From Lachnospiraceae bacterium (GTDB lineage Bacteria > Bacillota > Clostridia > Lachnospirales > Lachnospiraceae), in the NCBI GenBank assembly GCA_017427415.1, contig JAFRSU010000018.1:35069-99068 (forward strand): DNA of 64,000 nucleotides, in the 5' to 3' direction. A program made the position numbers and the translations under genes. Within the stretch, counting starts at the first letter, position 1. Every line of letters begins with the position of its first letter. This document shows positions 8,205-16,660 of this stretch, piece after piece. Below the pieces are notes generated by a model, which made no database searches, was not told where the DNA came from, and was given only the letters and a program-made list of their open reading frames with translations.

Positions 8205-9401
8205 ATGACTGGATTATCAAAAAAAGCTAAAGCGGTTAAGCCCTCATCAACACTTGCCATATCGGATAAGGCTAAGCAGATGAAGGCAGCGGGAGTAGAC
8301 GTGGTAAGTTTCGGTGCCGGAGAGCCGGATTTTCCCACACCCAAGAATGTATGTGATGCGGCGATAGACGCTATAAATGCGGGATTTACCAAGTATACTG
8401 CAGCTTCCGGTATTGTAGAGCTTAAGCAGGCTATATGCGATAAGTTTGCTCGCTTTAACAAGCTTCATTATGAGACGAACCAGATCGTCATCAGCAACGG
8501 AGGAAAGCATTCCCTGACCAATATTTTTGAGGCAATACTCGATCCGGGTGATGAGGTTATCGTTCCTTCACCTTACTGGTTAAGCTATCCTGAGATGGTT
8601 AAGCTTGCCGGAGGTATCCCCATATATGTACGCTGTTCAAAAGAGAACGGCTATAAGATCACTGCCGAGCAGTTAAGGGAAGCATGCACACCCTGTACCA
8701 AGGCATTTGTACTTAATTCTCCCAACAACCCCACAGGTATGATATATACAAGGGAAGAGCTTAAGGCTCTGGCAGATGTTATCGTAGAAAAGGATATCTA
8801 CTGCGTTTCCGATGAAATGTATGAGAACCTTGTATATACCGATGAGGAAGTGGTAAGTATAGCTTCCTTTAATGATGAAATATATAAGAGAACTATCACC
8901 TGCTCAGGTATGGCTAAGGCTTATTCCATGACAGGCTGGAGACTCGGATATATAGGTGCTGCTCCCGAGATAGCAAAGGCTATCGGAAGCATCCAGAGCC
9001 ATCAGACATCCAATCCCAACTCCATAGCACAGAAGGCAGGCGTTGAAGCACTCAACGGACCTCAGGATACCGTAGAGGCTATGAGGCAGGAGTTTGCTAA
9101 GCGCTGTGACTATATGTATGACCGCATAAGCCATATGCCTCACGCATCCATCATTAAGCCCAGCGGTGCTTTCTATGCATTCGTGGATGTAAGCGAAGCA
9201 TTCGGACTTAAGTATAAGGGTGAGAAGGTCGGCGATGTATTTAAGCTGGCTGATATCCTTCTTAATGACTACAACGTAGCGGTTATCCCTTGCAAGGACT
9301 TCGGTTTTGATACACACATCAGACTTAGTTATGCTACAAGCATGGAGAACATCACCAAGGGTCTCGACAGGATCGAAGCGTTCCTGAAGACACTTGAGTA
9401 A
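8205..9401 (+). CDS. Pyridoxal-phosphate aminotransferase, aspartate aminotransferase family
   Basis: A 398-residue class I/II aminotransferase that would transfer the amino group between aspartate (or a related amino acid) and 2-oxoglutarate in the cytoplasm. FGAGEPDFPTP near the N-terminus, NSPNNPTG, DEMYENLVY and the SGMAKAYSMTGWRLGY segment with the Schiff-base lysine are those of the AspB/AspC Ib subgroup. Start ATG 8205 is chosen because AAAGGA precedes it by eight bases; an in-frame GTG 33 bases upstream lacks a site and adds a hydrophobic tail unusual for the family. Related enzymes act on aspartate, prephenate or aromatic amino acids, so exact specificity is open. It leads an operon continuing into a small membrane protein and alaS. 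Confidence 0.93.
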   Translation: MTGLSKKAKAVKPSSTLAISDKAKQMKAAGVDVVSFGAGEPDFPTPKNVCDAAIDAINAGFTKYTAASGIVELKQAICDKFARFNKLHYETNQIVISNGGKHSLTNIFEAILDPGDEVIVPSPYWLSYPEMVKLAGGIPIYVRCSKENGYKITAEQLREACTPCTKAFVLNSPNNPTGMIYTREELKALADVIVEKDIYCVSDEMYENLVYTDEEVVSIASFNDEIYKRTITCSGMAKAYSMTGWRLGYIGAAPEIAKAIGSIQSHQTSNPNSIAQKAGVEALNGPQDTVEAMRQEFAKRCDYMYDRISHMPHASIIKPSGAFYAFVDVSEAFGLKYKGEKVGDVFKLADILLNDYNVAVIPCKDFGFDTHIRLSYATSMENITKGLDRIEAFLKTLE

Positions 9402-9415
9402 GACAAAGGATATTT

Positions 9416-9667
9416 ATGAAACTAAATAATAAGCAGCAATTCGGTATCGGACTTGGGGCCGTGGCACTCATCACGTTCTTTACATCGATGGGTGTAAAAC
9501 TGTTCCGTTCGATACAAAAAGAAACCATAAAGAGAAACTGCGAGAACTATCCGATAGAAAATACGGATACGGAGGATATGCAGGAATTTAAAGAGGACGA
9601 TATCACGGAACAGTCTCAGATACTGACAGACCGTAAAGATAACAGTACTATAGGAGAGTATAAATGA
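9416..9667 (+). CDS. Small single-pass membrane protein
   Basis: An 83-residue protein of unknown function. A hydrophobic segment at about residues 9-27 (FGIGLGAVALITFFTSMGV) is followed by a basic stretch and then an acidic, polar tail of about 50 residues, probably cytoplasmic if the basic stretch obeys the positive-inside rule. AAAGGA is placed suitably before the ATG. Its TGA overlaps the alaS ATG (ATGA), so alaS translation is probably coupled to it. I recognise no family. The tight coupling and the preceding ribosome binding site argue that it is a real gene. Confidence 0.7.
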   Translation: MKLNNKQQFGIGLGAVALITFFTSMGVKLFRSIQKETIKRNCENYPIENTDTEDMQEFKEDDITEQSQILTDRKDNSTIGEYK

Positions 9668-12312
9668 AAAAGATAACATCAAGTGAGCTTAGAAAAGCCT
9701 GGATAGATTTTTATAAGGAAAGAGGACATGTGGACTGCGGTGCCGTATCACTCGTATCGGACGGCTCCACCGGCGTTATGTTTAACGTAGCAGGCATGCA
9801 GCCCCTTATGCCTTACCTGCTCGGACAGAAGCATCCATTAGGGACAAGGCTCTGCAACGTACAGGGCTGTATCCGTACCAATGATATTGATTCCGTAGGC
9901 GATAAGAGCCACGGCACATTCTTTGAGATGATGGGAAGCTGGAGCTTAGGCGATTATTTTAAGGAAGACAGATGTAAGTGGAGCTTTGAGCTTTTAACAC
10001 AGCTGTTCGGATTTGATGCGGACCATCTTGCAGCCACCGTATTTGCAGGTGACGAGAATGCACCCAGAGACGAGGAAGGTGCAAAGTTCAGAGAGTTATC
10101 CGGCTTTAAGAAGGAAAATATATTCTATCTTCCCGCAGAAGATAACTGGTGGGGTCTCGAGTACGGTCCCTGCGGTCCCGACAGTGAAATGTTCTATGTA
10201 AAGGACGTTCCTCCCTGCGGTCCCGATTGTAAGCCCGGATGTCATTGCGGAAAGTACACCGAGATAGGTAACGATGTATTCATGCAGTATGAGAAGCATC
10301 ATGACGGCTCACTTACACCCTTAAAGCAGAAAAACGTAGATACAGGCTGGGGACTTGAGAGAAATCTCGCGTTCTTAAACGGCTTTGACGATGTATATAA
10401 GATCGATGTTCATGTACCCGCTATCACCGCTATAGAGGAAGCAAGCGGCATCAAGTACGATTCCGATGAAAAGCTTACCAGATCCATGCGTATCCTTGCA
10501 GACCACACCCGTACTGCGGTTATGCTTATCGGTGATGAAGCCAAGCTTCTTCCTTCAAATGCAGGCGCAGGCTATGTACTCCGCCGTTTGATCAGACGTG
10601 CCGTAAGACATGCAAGGACCTTAGGGCTTAAGAAGGAAAACATCTTAAAGGTAGCTGAAACATATATTTCCGTATATTCGGAGAGCTATCCCAATGTATT
10701 AAAGAACAAAGAATTCATACTTACAGAGCTCGGAAAAGAGATCGAGCGATTTGAAGCCACTCTTGAAAACGGCTTAAAGGAATTTAAGAAGATACTTGAG
10801 ACCAAGCAGGCTGAAAAGAGCACCGATATAGACGGTAAGGAAGCATTCTATCTATATGACACCTTCGGATTCCCGCTTGAGCTTACTGTAGAGCTTGCGG
10901 AAGAGGAAGGTCTTAAGGTTGATGAGGCAGGCTTTGCGGCTGCCATGGAAGAGCAGAAGCAGAAGGCAAGGGAAGGCAAGAGCTTCTCACAGAAGCTTAC
11001 CGGACAAAGCGTATTTGATAATCTGGATGAATCGATCACCACTGCCTTTACCGGCTATGAGAGCCTTAATGAGACATCTGAGATACTTGTTATCGCAGGT
11101 GAGGATGCTTTAGCTGATAAGGTAAATGCGGGTGAGAAGGCAACAATCATAACAAAGGTTACACCTTTCTATGCTACCATGGGCGGACAGAAGGGTGACA
11201 CTGGTATCATAAAGACAGCTAACGGTGAATTTAAGGTAGAAGAAGCTGTAAAACTTCCCGGCGGAAGGACAGGTCATGTCGGAGAGGTAGTATCCGGCTC
11301 TATCGTTAAGGGTGAGAAGGCTGAGCTTTCGGTAAATACCGAGGGCAGGAACAAGACCTGCAGGAACCATTCTGCAACACATCTCCTTCAGGCAGCACTC
11401 CGTAAAGTACTCGGAAACGGCGTAGAGCAGCAGGGTTCATATCAGGATACAGAGCGTACACGTTTTGACTTCTCATACGGACAGGCTATGACAGCTGAAG
11501 AGATAGAGAAGGTAGAAACTATCGTAAATGAGAACATAGAAAAAGACTTAGCTGTAGTTACCGATGTGATGAGCATCGACGAAGCTAAGAAGACAGGAGC
11601 TATGGCTCTGTTCGGAGAAAAGTACGGTGATTCCGTAAGAGTAGTATCCATGGGTGACTTCTCCAAGGAACTCTGCGGCGGCACACATGTTAAGCATACA
11701 GGTGATATCGCATCATTTAAGATACTTTCCGAATCAGGCGTAGCAGCAGGTGTAAGACGTATCGAAGCCATCACCGGTTCCAATGTTATAGCATATTATA
11801 AGAAGCAGGAAGAACTGTTAAAGGAAGCAGCAGCCGCTGTAAAGACACAGCCCGCTTCACTTATAGAAAAGATCCAGCACTTAATGGCTGACAATAAGGC
11901 ACTGTCATCCGAACTTGACTCCTTAAAGGCTAAGATGGCAAAGGACTCTTTAGGAAACGTACTTGACTCCGTAACAGAGGTTAAGGGCGTAAAGGTACTT
12001 GCTGCAAAGGTGCCCGGCGTAGATATGAACGGACTCCGTGACCTTTCAGACAACTTATGTGAGAAGATGGGCGGCGGTATCGCAGTCCTTATCTCGGAAG
12101 CAGACGGCAAGGTGAACTTAGTGGCTAAGGCTACAGATGATGCCATAGCAAAGGGTGCTCACGCAGGTAACCTTATAAAGGCTATCGCTCCTATCGTAGG
12201 AGGTGGCGGCGGCGGACGTCCTAATATGGCTCAGGCCGGCGGCAAGAATCCCGCGGGCATTGAGGAATGTATCAAGGCAGTTGCAGGAGTAGTAGAGACT
12301 CAGATAAAATAA
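9664..12312 (+). CDS. alaS: Alanine--tRNA ligase
   Basis: An 882-residue alanyl-tRNA synthetase of full family length that charges tRNA-Ala in the cytoplasm. The class II aminoacylation domain opens with SELRKAWIDFYKERGH and contains VAGMQPLMPYLLG. The editing domain that removes mischarged serine and glycine has the metal ligands His569/His573 (HSATH) and Cys671/His675 (CGGTH). The C-terminal C-Ala domain ends in a GGGGGGRPNMAQAGG segment, the DHHA1-type motif. The start overlaps the small upstream gene, with GGAGAG as ribosome binding site. No T-box leader is visible upstream, in contrast to many Firmicute synthetase genes. Proline CCC codons are frequent here, unlike in the 1-8050 block. 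Confidence 0.98.
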   Translation: MKKITSSELRKAWIDFYKERGHVDCGAVSLVSDGSTGVMFNVAGMQPLMPYLLGQKHPLGTRLCNVQGCIRTNDIDSVGDKSHGTFFEMMGSWSLGDYFKEDRCKWSFELLTQLFGFDADHLAATVFAGDENAPRDEEGAKFRELSGFKKENIFYLPAEDNWWGLEYGPCGPDSEMFYVKDVPPCGPDCKPGCHCGKYTEIGNDVFMQYEKHHDGSLTPLKQKNVDTGWGLERNLAFLNGFDDVYKIDVHVPAITAIEEASGIKYDSDEKLTRSMRILADHTRTAVMLIGDEAKLLPSNAGAGYVLRRLIRRAVRHARTLGLKKENILKVAETYISVYSESYPNVLKNKEFILTELGKEIERFEATLENGLKEFKKILETKQAEKSTDIDGKEAFYLYDTFGFPLELTVELAEEEGLKVDEAGFAAAMEEQKQKAREGKSFSQKLTGQSVFDNLDESITTAFTGYESLNETSEILVIAGEDALADKVNAGEKATIITKVTPFYATMGGQKGDTGIIKTANGEFKVEEAVKLPGGRTGHVGEVVSGSIVKGEKAELSVNTEGRNKTCRNHSATHLLQAALRKVLGNGVEQQGSYQDTERTRFDFSYGQAMTAEEIEKVETIVNENIEKDLAVVTDVMSIDEAKKTGAMALFGEKYGDSVRVVSMGDFSKELCGGTHVKHTGDIASFKILSESGVAAGVRRIEAITGSNVIAYYKKQEELLKEAAAAVKTQPASLIEKIQHLMADNKALSSELDSLKAKMAKDSLGNVLDSVTEVKGVKVLAAKVPGVDMNGLRDLSDNLCEKMGGGIAVLISEADGKVNLVAKATDDAIAKGAHAGNLIKAIAPIVGGGGGGRPNMAQAGGKNPAGIEECIKAVAGVVETQIK

Positions 12313-12330
12313 GCATGTAATTATATAACA

Positions 12331-12436
12331 GCCTTCCCCTTGAGGGGAAGGTGCCCGAAGGGCAGATGAGGTGTATACTTTTGATATGACACCTCATCAG
12401 TCTGCTGCGCAGCCAGCTTCCCCTCAAGGGGAAGCC
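12331..12436. repeat. Palindromic intergenic repeat with two hairpin arms
   Basis: The gap after alaS contains two inverted arms, each starting with an internal palindrome CTTCCCCTTGAGGGGAAG. The left arm continues to GATGAGGTGT and the right arm, inverted, ends ACACCTCATC; a short AT-rich spacer separates them. The element can fold as one long hairpin or as two small ones. The design resembles MITE- or REP-like intergenic repeats that I recall from clostridial gut genomes. It may also end alaS transcripts. The remaining bases up to nadK show only the nadK ribosome binding site. Confidence 0.75.
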
Positions 12437-12532
12437 GGAAAATATCCCTGCAGGTAGCGTATCGGGTTATATACCGTACGGTACCCGGAGTCCCGGCAGT
12501 AAGACTATAAACATCGAAAGGAGACCGCCGTC

Positions 12533-13360
12533 ATGAAAAGGTTCTGCGTCATAACCAACAGATCGAAAGACAGCAAAAATGCCGTAACGAAGCAGACGGA
12601 ATCATTGATCAAATCCTTTGGCGGTGAATGCATCCTGCTCGGAGATCCGCGGAATGACGATGTGGAGATACCGGACTGCGACTGCATCATAGTGCTCGGC
12701 GGTGACGGTACCATCCTAGAGACTGCCAGAGCCGTCGGAGAACGCGAGATCCCCATGGTAGGCATCAACTTAGGCACACTAGGCTTCCTTTCGGTCATAG
12801 ACAAATCAAAGATAGAATATGCCGTAAAAGAGCTTATAGAAGATAACTATCGCATAGAAAACAGGATGCTTTTAAAAGTAACATCCTCAAGCGGCGGAAA
12901 GCTCAGCACCTGTCTGGCATTAAATGACGTGACCATTACCAGAAGCGGACTTTCCAGACTTATAAAGACGGATGTATTTGTGAACGGTGAAGCGGTAGGC
13001 TCATATTCGGGCGACGGATGTCTGGTGGCAACCCCCACAGGCTCTACCGGATATAACCTTTCTGCGGGAGGACCGATAGTTACTCCTGAAGCAAAGCTCA
13101 TGTGCATCACTCCGATATGTCCTCACACCTTCAACTCCAGGACCATAGTCGTATCCGGCGAGGATAAGGTAAGGATAGTGGTAGGTGAGCAGAAGAAATC
13201 CCAGGATACCGAAAGCTTTGCCACTATAGACGGTCAGATGGCAGTAAGGCTCAATGCCGGTGACTTTATAGATGTAGAACAGGCAAAAACAGTAGTAAAA
13301 TTCATCAGATTCCCCGAGCACAGTTACTTTAATGTGCTGAACACCAAGCTGAACAGATAG
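12533..13360 (+). CDS. nadK: NAD kinase
   Basis: A 275-residue ATP-dependent NAD kinase that makes NADP in the cytoplasm. The catalytic GGDGT motif is in VLGGDGTILETAR and the second signature is GSTGYNLSAGGPIVTPE. Length and order are normal for the family. GGAGA precedes the ATG. The arginine repressor gene follows after 25 bases, and the nadK-argR-recN order is common in Firmicutes, which supports the call. Confidence 0.96.
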   Translation: MKRFCVITNRSKDSKNAVTKQTESLIKSFGGECILLGDPRNDDVEIPDCDCIIVLGGDGTILETARAVGEREIPMVGINLGTLGFLSVIDKSKIEYAVKELIEDNYRIENRMLLKVTSSSGGKLSTCLALNDVTITRSGLSRLIKTDVFVNGEAVGSYSGDGCLVATPTGSTGYNLSAGGPIVTPEAKLMCITPICPHTFNSRTIVVSGEDKVRIVVGEQKKSQDTESFATIDGQMAVRLNAGDFIDVEQAKTVVKFIRFPEHSYFNVLNTKLNR

Positions 13361-13385
13361 TTTTCATACAGACCCGGAGGTATAT

Positions 13386-13850
13386 ATGAAATCGACAAGA
13401 CAGAGCATCATACTGGACCTGATAAGTAAGAACGACATAGAGACACAGGAAGAACTTTTGGAGCTGCTTAAAAAAGCGGGATACAATGTTACCCAGGCAA
13501 CAATATCAAGAGATATCAGGGAACTGAAGCTGACCAAGATATCCACAGAGTACGGCAGGCAGAAATATGCCGTAATGATGGAACAGGGCAGCCGCGACAT
13601 CTCGGATAAATACATCAGGATATTCCATGATGCACTTGTATCTGTGGATACAGCCGGCAATATACTGGTCTTAAAGACCGTAGCCGGTATGGCTATGGCT
13701 GTGGCTGCAGCTATCGATTCCATGCATTTTGAAGGCGTGGTAGGGTGCATAGCCGGGGATGACACCATATTCTGTGCGGTAAAAACAGGGGAAGAAACAA
13801 TAAAGCTTTCCGAAACAATTCATAAGTTGACAGCAAATAAAAAAGTGTGA
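13386..13850 (+). CDS. argR: Arginine repressor
   Basis: A 154-residue ArgR/AhrC-type regulator. The N-terminal winged helix-turn-helix contains [14 protein letters not shown], the SR recognition motif. The C-terminal oligomerisation and arginine-binding domain ends with [18 protein letters not shown], in which the paired aspartates contact arginine. It should repress arginine biosynthesis and activate catabolism when arginine is bound. No arginine genes are in this window, so it acts elsewhere; recN lies one gene downstream as in many Firmicutes. It is preceded by a GGAGG site. Confidence 0.96.
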   Translation: MKSTRQSIILDLISKNDIETQEELLELLKKAGYNVTQATISRDIRELKLTKISTEYGRQKYAVMMEQGSRDISDKYIRIFHDALVSVDTAGNILVLKTVAGMAMAVAAAIDSMHFEGVVGCIAGDDTIFCAVKTGEETIKLSETIHKLTANKKV

Positions 13851-13926
13851 TAAACTAAACGAGCAAAAAAATGCAGAGCATTTTCTCGTGGTTAATACAT
13901 ATATAAAACAGAAAGGAATGCAGAAC

Positions 13927-14655
13927 ATGTCAGGACATTCAAAATTTGCCAATATCAAGCATAAGAAGGAGAAGAACGATTCCGCAAAGGGTAAGATATT
14001 TACCAGGATCGGAAGGGAAATAGCCGTAGCAGTAAAGGAAGGCGGTCCGGATCCCAATAATAACTCTAAATTAAAGGACGTTGTAGCAAAGGCGAAGGCC
14101 AACAACATGCCTAACGATACCATCGACAGAAGCATCAAGAAAGCAGCAGGAGACTTAGGTTCGGTAAATTACGAGTCAGTAACATATGAAGGATACGGTC
14201 CTAAGGGAACAGCCATCATAGTTGAGGCACTTACCGACAACAAGAACAGAACAGCTGCAAATATCAGAAATGCATTTACAAAGGGCTACGGAAATGTAGG
14301 TACTCCCGGCTGTGTATCATTCATGTTTGATAAGAAGGGCCAGATCATCATCGATAAGGAAGAGTGCGAGATGGATGCCGACGAGCTCATGATGATCGCA
14401 CTCGATGCGGGCGCAGAGGATTTCAGTGACGAGGAAGAAAGCTACGAGATCATAACCGATCCCGATGATTTCTCCAAGGTACTTGAAGCGTTAGAGGAAG
14501 CAAAGGTGCCCATGCTTGAGGCCGATGTAACCATGATACCTCAGACATATGTAGAGCTTACCGATGAGACAGACATCAAGAACATTAACAAAACTCTTGA
14601 CCTTCTTGATGATGACGATGATGTCCAGAATGTATATCATAACTGGGATGAATAA
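13927..14655 (+). CDS. YebC/PmpR-family protein
   Basis: A 242-residue member of the YebC/TACO1 family, with the standard N-terminus [18 protein letters not shown] and the [27 protein letters not shown] region. Family members were described as transcription regulators (PmpR), and more recent work links them to translation through proline-rich stretches; this sequence does not decide between the two. Start ATG 13927 is chosen because it gives the canonical N-terminus and AAAGGA lies about nine bases upstream; in-frame GTG 13888 and ATG 13918 are less likely. A strong terminator follows 23 bases after the stop. Confidence 0.95.
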   Translation: MSGHSKFANIKHKKEKNDSAKGKIFTRIGREIAVAVKEGGPDPNNNSKLKDVVAKAKANNMPNDTIDRSIKKAAGDLGSVNYESVTYEGYGPKGTAIIVEALTDNKNRTAANIRNAFTKGYGNVGTPGCVSFMFDKKGQIIIDKEECEMDADELMMIALDAGAEDFSDEEESYEIITDPDDFSKVLEALEEAKVPMLEADVTMIPQTYVELTDETDIKNINKTLDLLDDDDDVQNVYHNWDE

Positions 14656-14678
14656 TTTAATATTATAAGTATAGGGGT

Positions 14679-14711
14679 CAGGTACCGTAAAATGGTACCT
14701 GTTCTTTTTTT
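14679..14711 (+). terminator. Intrinsic terminator after the YebC-family gene
   Basis: The stem CAGGTACC / GGTACCTG (8 perfect pairs, 7-base loop) is followed by TTCTTTTTTT. Confidence 0.9.
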
Positions 14712-14712
14712 G

Positions 14713-14737
14713 GAGATAAGCGAATTCGCTTAGTCTC
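14713..14737. other. Perfect 16-bp palindrome before recN
   Basis: TAAGCGAATTCGCTTA (14717-14732) is perfectly self-complementary and is extended by GAGA / TCTC with one bulged G. It lies directly after the terminator and about 90 bases upstream of the likely recN promoter. It could be a protein-binding site or a second hairpin. It does not match the Firmicute LexA box. Confidence 0.5.
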
Positions 14738-14803
14738 TTCGATCGATTTTGGGATTTGTTACAAAAATATTACAATTTGCCCCTCTTTTTTGACCGATAC
14801 CGC

Positions 14804-14868
14804 TTGCATATAATTATCAGATGTGGTAAAATATACTATATATAGGGTTAATTTACTACTTTACCACA
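14804..14868 (+). promoter_or_regulatory. Likely recN promoter with flanking inverted repeat
   Basis: TTGCAT (14804-14809), a 17-base spacer and TAAAAT (14827-14832) form a plausible promoter. The inverted repeat TGTGGTAAA (14822-14830) / TTTACCACA (14860-14868) overlaps the -10 and the expected transcription start, as an operator would. The regulator is unknown; a DNA-damage link would fit recN but no LexA box is seen. Confidence 0.45.
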
Positions 14869-14903
14869 ATAAAGCCGGGATTTGTATATTCTCACGGAGG
14901 ATT

Positions 14904-16589
14904 ATGCTTACAAATATTCATGTAAAAAATTTTGCTATCATTGATGAAGCCGATATTGACCTGGCGGATAATCTGAATATCTTTACAGGAGAAACAGGAG
15001 CGGGCAAGTCGCTATTGCTTGGAGCTCTCAATATGGCTTTAGGTGCCAGGACACTTAAAGATATCATAAGAGCAGATGCTGATCATGCGCTTAGTGAGGT
15101 GACATTTACCGATATCCCGAAGGCAGCACGTAAGATGCTTGAGGATGAAGGTTTTTCGGATACGGAAGAGGTCGTGATATCCAAAAAGCTTTTAAGTAAC
15201 GGCAGAAGCGTATCAAGGATAAACGGCGAGACTGCCTCGGCAGGCTTTGTAAAGGAGCTGGCGGGCTGTCTGATAGATATATACGGACAGAACGAACATC
15301 AGTCACTTCTTAAAAAAGAAAACCAGCTCGCTATAGTCGATGAATATGCCGGAGAAGGGATCGAGGCGTTAAAGGATAAGGTAAAGGAACAATACAAAAA
15401 GTATTCCGGATTGAAAAAGGAATGCGAGAGCCTGAATGATGACGAACAGGCGAGAAAACGCCGTGCCGATCTTTTGGAGTACGAGATTAACGAGATAGAG
15501 AGTGCACAGGTTAAAGAGGGCGAAGAGGAAGAACTGAAGGACAGACATAAGCTCCTGGCCAATGCAAGGCTCATTACGGAGGGACTTGCAGAAGCACATA
15601 ATGCCATAGAAGGTGACGGCAGAGCCTCTGACAGTTTGACGGAAGCGATAAGGGCGCTGTCAAGAGTATCCGAGTTCGATGAAAGGCTTTCTGCCATGAC
15701 CGACGCACTTGCCGATATAGACGGGGTATTAAGTGATGCGGTGAGGGATATCAATGATTATATGGAGTCCCTTCCCGATGACAGCAGAGAGCTTGAAGAG
15801 ACAGAGGAACGTCTCGACCTCATCATGAAGCTCAAATCCAAGTACGGGGCATCGGTAAAGCAGATAGATTCTTATTGTGAAAAGGCCAAAAAAGAGCTTG
15901 AACAGCTGTCTGATTATGAAGGATATACCGAGAAGCTGAAAAAAGATTATGCGGAAGCAGAAAAGCAGCTTGTAAAAAGCAGCAGGGAGCTTACCGGGAT
16001 GCGGAAAGCCTCGGCCGAAAAGCTCGGGATCATGATAAAAGAAGCACTTGGCGAGCTTAATTTCAACCAGACGGAATTTACTATAGAGATAAGCGAAAAG
16101 GATGCCTATTCGGCAAACGGCACGGATGAGTGCACATTCATGATGTCCATGAATCCGGGCGAGAGTGCGCGGCCGCTTCAGGACGTGGCATCCGGCGGCG
16201 AGCTTTCACGTATCATGCTCGGCATCAAATCGGTCATGGCCGGAAAAGACGGCGTGGGGACACTTATCTTCGATGAGATAGATGCCGGTATCAGCGGAAG
16301 GACAGCACAGAAGGTATCGGAAAAACTGTCCAAGATAGCGACAGGACACCAGATAATATGTATTACCCATCTGGCACAGCTTGCTTCCATGGCGGACAGC
16401 CATTACGAGATATTAAAGCAGGTTGAAGATGGAAGGACCAGGACGAGTATACATAAGCTGGAAGATGAAGAGATCATCGGCGAACTTGCAAGACTCATAG
16501 GCGGAGCCGAATTGACTGACAAAGTATACGAGTCTGCAAGAGAAATGAAGAAGCTGGCTGACGAGAGAAAGAAGAGCATACGATCATAA
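14904..16589 (+). CDS. recN: DNA repair protein RecN
   Basis: A 561-residue SMC-like ATPase for double-strand-break repair. Walker A is GETGAGKSLLLGAL near residue 30, a long coiled coil of about 300 residues follows, and the C-terminal half has the signature GGELSRIMLGIKSVMAG and Walker B LIFDEIDAGISG. Start ATG 14904 has a perfect GGAGG at 14896-14900 and gives the family N-terminus MLTNIHVKNFAIIDEADID; the 27 upstream in-frame codons overlap the promoter. Its position behind argR is usual. Confidence 0.96.
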   Translation: MLTNIHVKNFAIIDEADIDLADNLNIFTGETGAGKSLLLGALNMALGARTLKDIIRADADHALSEVTFTDIPKAARKMLEDEGFSDTEEVVISKKLLSNGRSVSRINGETASAGFVKELAGCLIDIYGQNEHQSLLKKENQLAIVDEYAGEGIEALKDKVKEQYKKYSGLKKECESLNDDEQARKRRADLLEYEINEIESAQVKEGEEEELKDRHKLLANARLITEGLAEAHNAIEGDGRASDSLTEAIRALSRVSEFDERLSAMTDALADIDGVLSDAVRDINDYMESLPDDSRELEETEERLDLIMKLKSKYGASVKQIDSYCEKAKKELEQLSDYEGYTEKLKKDYAEAEKQLVKSSRELTGMRKASAEKLGIMIKEALGELNFNQTEFTIEISEKDAYSANGTDECTFMMSMNPGESARPLQDVASGGELSRIMLGIKSVMAGKDGVGTLIFDEIDAGISGRTAQKVSEKLSKIATGHQIICITHLAQLASMADSHYEILKQVEDGRTRTSIHKLEDEEIIGELARLIGGAELTDKVYESAREMKKLADERKKSIRS

Positions 16590-16660
16590 TGGCATATGCG
16601 CCTTAATGTTCAGCTTAAATGTATAATGATAAAGTTACAAAACCTCAAGGAGGACATGAT

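Noticed and set aside
9402..9663. T-box leader for alaS
   Set aside because: The upstream DNA is coding for a small protein and shows no T-box sequence or antiterminator.
14790..14814. TTGACC and TATAAT as the recN promoter
   Set aside because: The spacer is only 13 bases; TTGCAT-N17-TAAAAT just downstream fits better.
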